From: Siderastrea radians | Taxonomy: Eukaryota > Cnidaria > Anthozoa > Scleractinia > Rhizangiidae | Direction of reading: 5' to 3' | DNA: 64,000 bases | Assembly: GCA_964017195.1 (NCBI GenBank) | Contig: OZ024887.1 | Coordinates: 62,894,811 to 62,958,810 of the forward strand | Translations under genes and position numbers: made by a program | Shown: one piece after another, positions 1-64,000 of the stretch | Numbering within the stretch: position 1 is the first letter of the stretch | Layout of the letters: each line of letters opens with the position of its first letter | Notes under the pieces: model-generated | Seen by the model: the letters and a program-made list of their open reading frames with translations, nothing else | Database searches by the model: none | What the model was told of the DNA's origin: nothing

Positions 1-62
1 CGAACAAATTTCTGGTATTATATTTCAAATTTCACAATATTTTCGCTCTCTTTGAATTGCAG

Positions 63-63461
<63,399 letters not shown>

Positions 63462-63845
63462 GTAAGCTACTGCATTGATGCAACATTTAGGTCTATCGTT
63501 AATTGACGTAAACCTAAGGGAACAAGCATAAGCATAAGAGTCCATACGGACAGAAACGCAGCTTACATACAAGCGTAGGGACCTTAAATGTTTCAAGGAC
63601 GATACAAATGTTTAAAACATTTAGTTGTGCCGACAGGCGAAATAAATTTGCTTTTTGTTGTATCACGTGTTACTGGTTGAAGCGGCGAAAGTTTTAGCTG
63701 CGCAAATTTTACCTACGAAAATTTCAACCGTTAACATTTAATCTGCGAAAATTTTAGCAAACAATTTAGGGCGATTTTTTGTGACTGATTTTAGTCCAAG
63801 CGAAAACAAAAGGCATTAGGGTGGCCAATCAATATAGCTAGTATC

Positions 63846-63912
<67 letters not shown>

Positions 63913-64000
63913 TTAACTGACCACTCCCCGAGAGGGGCTTTTAATAATAGCTTTAAGAACCCCAACTGGCGGGAGGCAAACCAGCTGGCTATTTACAAGC
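63462..64000. other. Start of a downstream intron with an AAT microsatellite
   Basis: It follows the donor CCG|gtaagc. It contains ctgcgaaaattttagc-type short repeats (~63700-63760) and the AAT run at 63846-63911. From about 63912 (actccccgagaggggctttt) it resembles a dispersed anthozoan repeat that runs off the window. Confidence 0.55.
63846..63911. repeat. (AAT)n microsatellite
   Basis: About 21-22 uninterrupted AAT units. Confidence 0.95.

Overview
This is eukaryotic genomic DNA. Short exons with canonical GT/AG splice sites are spread across AT-rich introns, and there are an L1-type retrotransposon, a tRNA-derived SINE and DNA-transposon relics. The only host gene I can support is a ferlin of the dysferlin/myoferlin type, read on the plus strand across the whole window. 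The intron repeats (SINE head and tail, short foldback elements) look like those of anthozoan cnidarians such as stony corals. That taxonomic call is inference from style, not proof.

Region 1 (1-13856): 15 ferlin exons encode the end of the outer DysF region, the inner DysF domain, C2D, C2E and the start of C2F. The introns are 0.2-3.3 kb. They hold a 59-bp minisatellite, longer direct repeats, a hAT-like non-autonomous transposon (4145-5419) with 8-bp target duplications, SINE copies, an 11-bp minisatellite, foldback sequences, and a 184-bp tandem duplication ending 4 bases before an exon. One linker exon between DysF and C2D is missing from my model: the frame does not join across 4059/7343, although every other junction does.

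Region 2 (13857-53930): one 40,074-bp intron interrupts the C2F domain. Almost all of it is a single-orientation tandem repeat of about 82 bp, with diverged edges, homogenised interior and nested higher-order periods (410, 774 and about 3037 bp). A 1390-bp compound insertion sits at 22841-24230. A 3.6-kb tract is duplicated within the array. The second copy was later interrupted by a 4.9-kb antisense L1 element (47149-52035), while the first copy keeps the empty target site.

Region 3 (53931-64000): 13 more exons, starting with a 36-nt microexon, encode the rest of C2F, C2G and the transmembrane segment. Phases are consistent at every junction. The last few residues and the stop codon lie beyond the window. 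A minisatellite at about 62720-63105 appears to have grown out of an exon end and its splice donor.

I found no operon, CRISPR array, RNA gene or clearly new multi-gene system. The most unusual feature is the architecture of the giant satellite-filled intron inside a conserved membrane-repair gene, together with repeat growth at splice sites elsewhere in the same gene.
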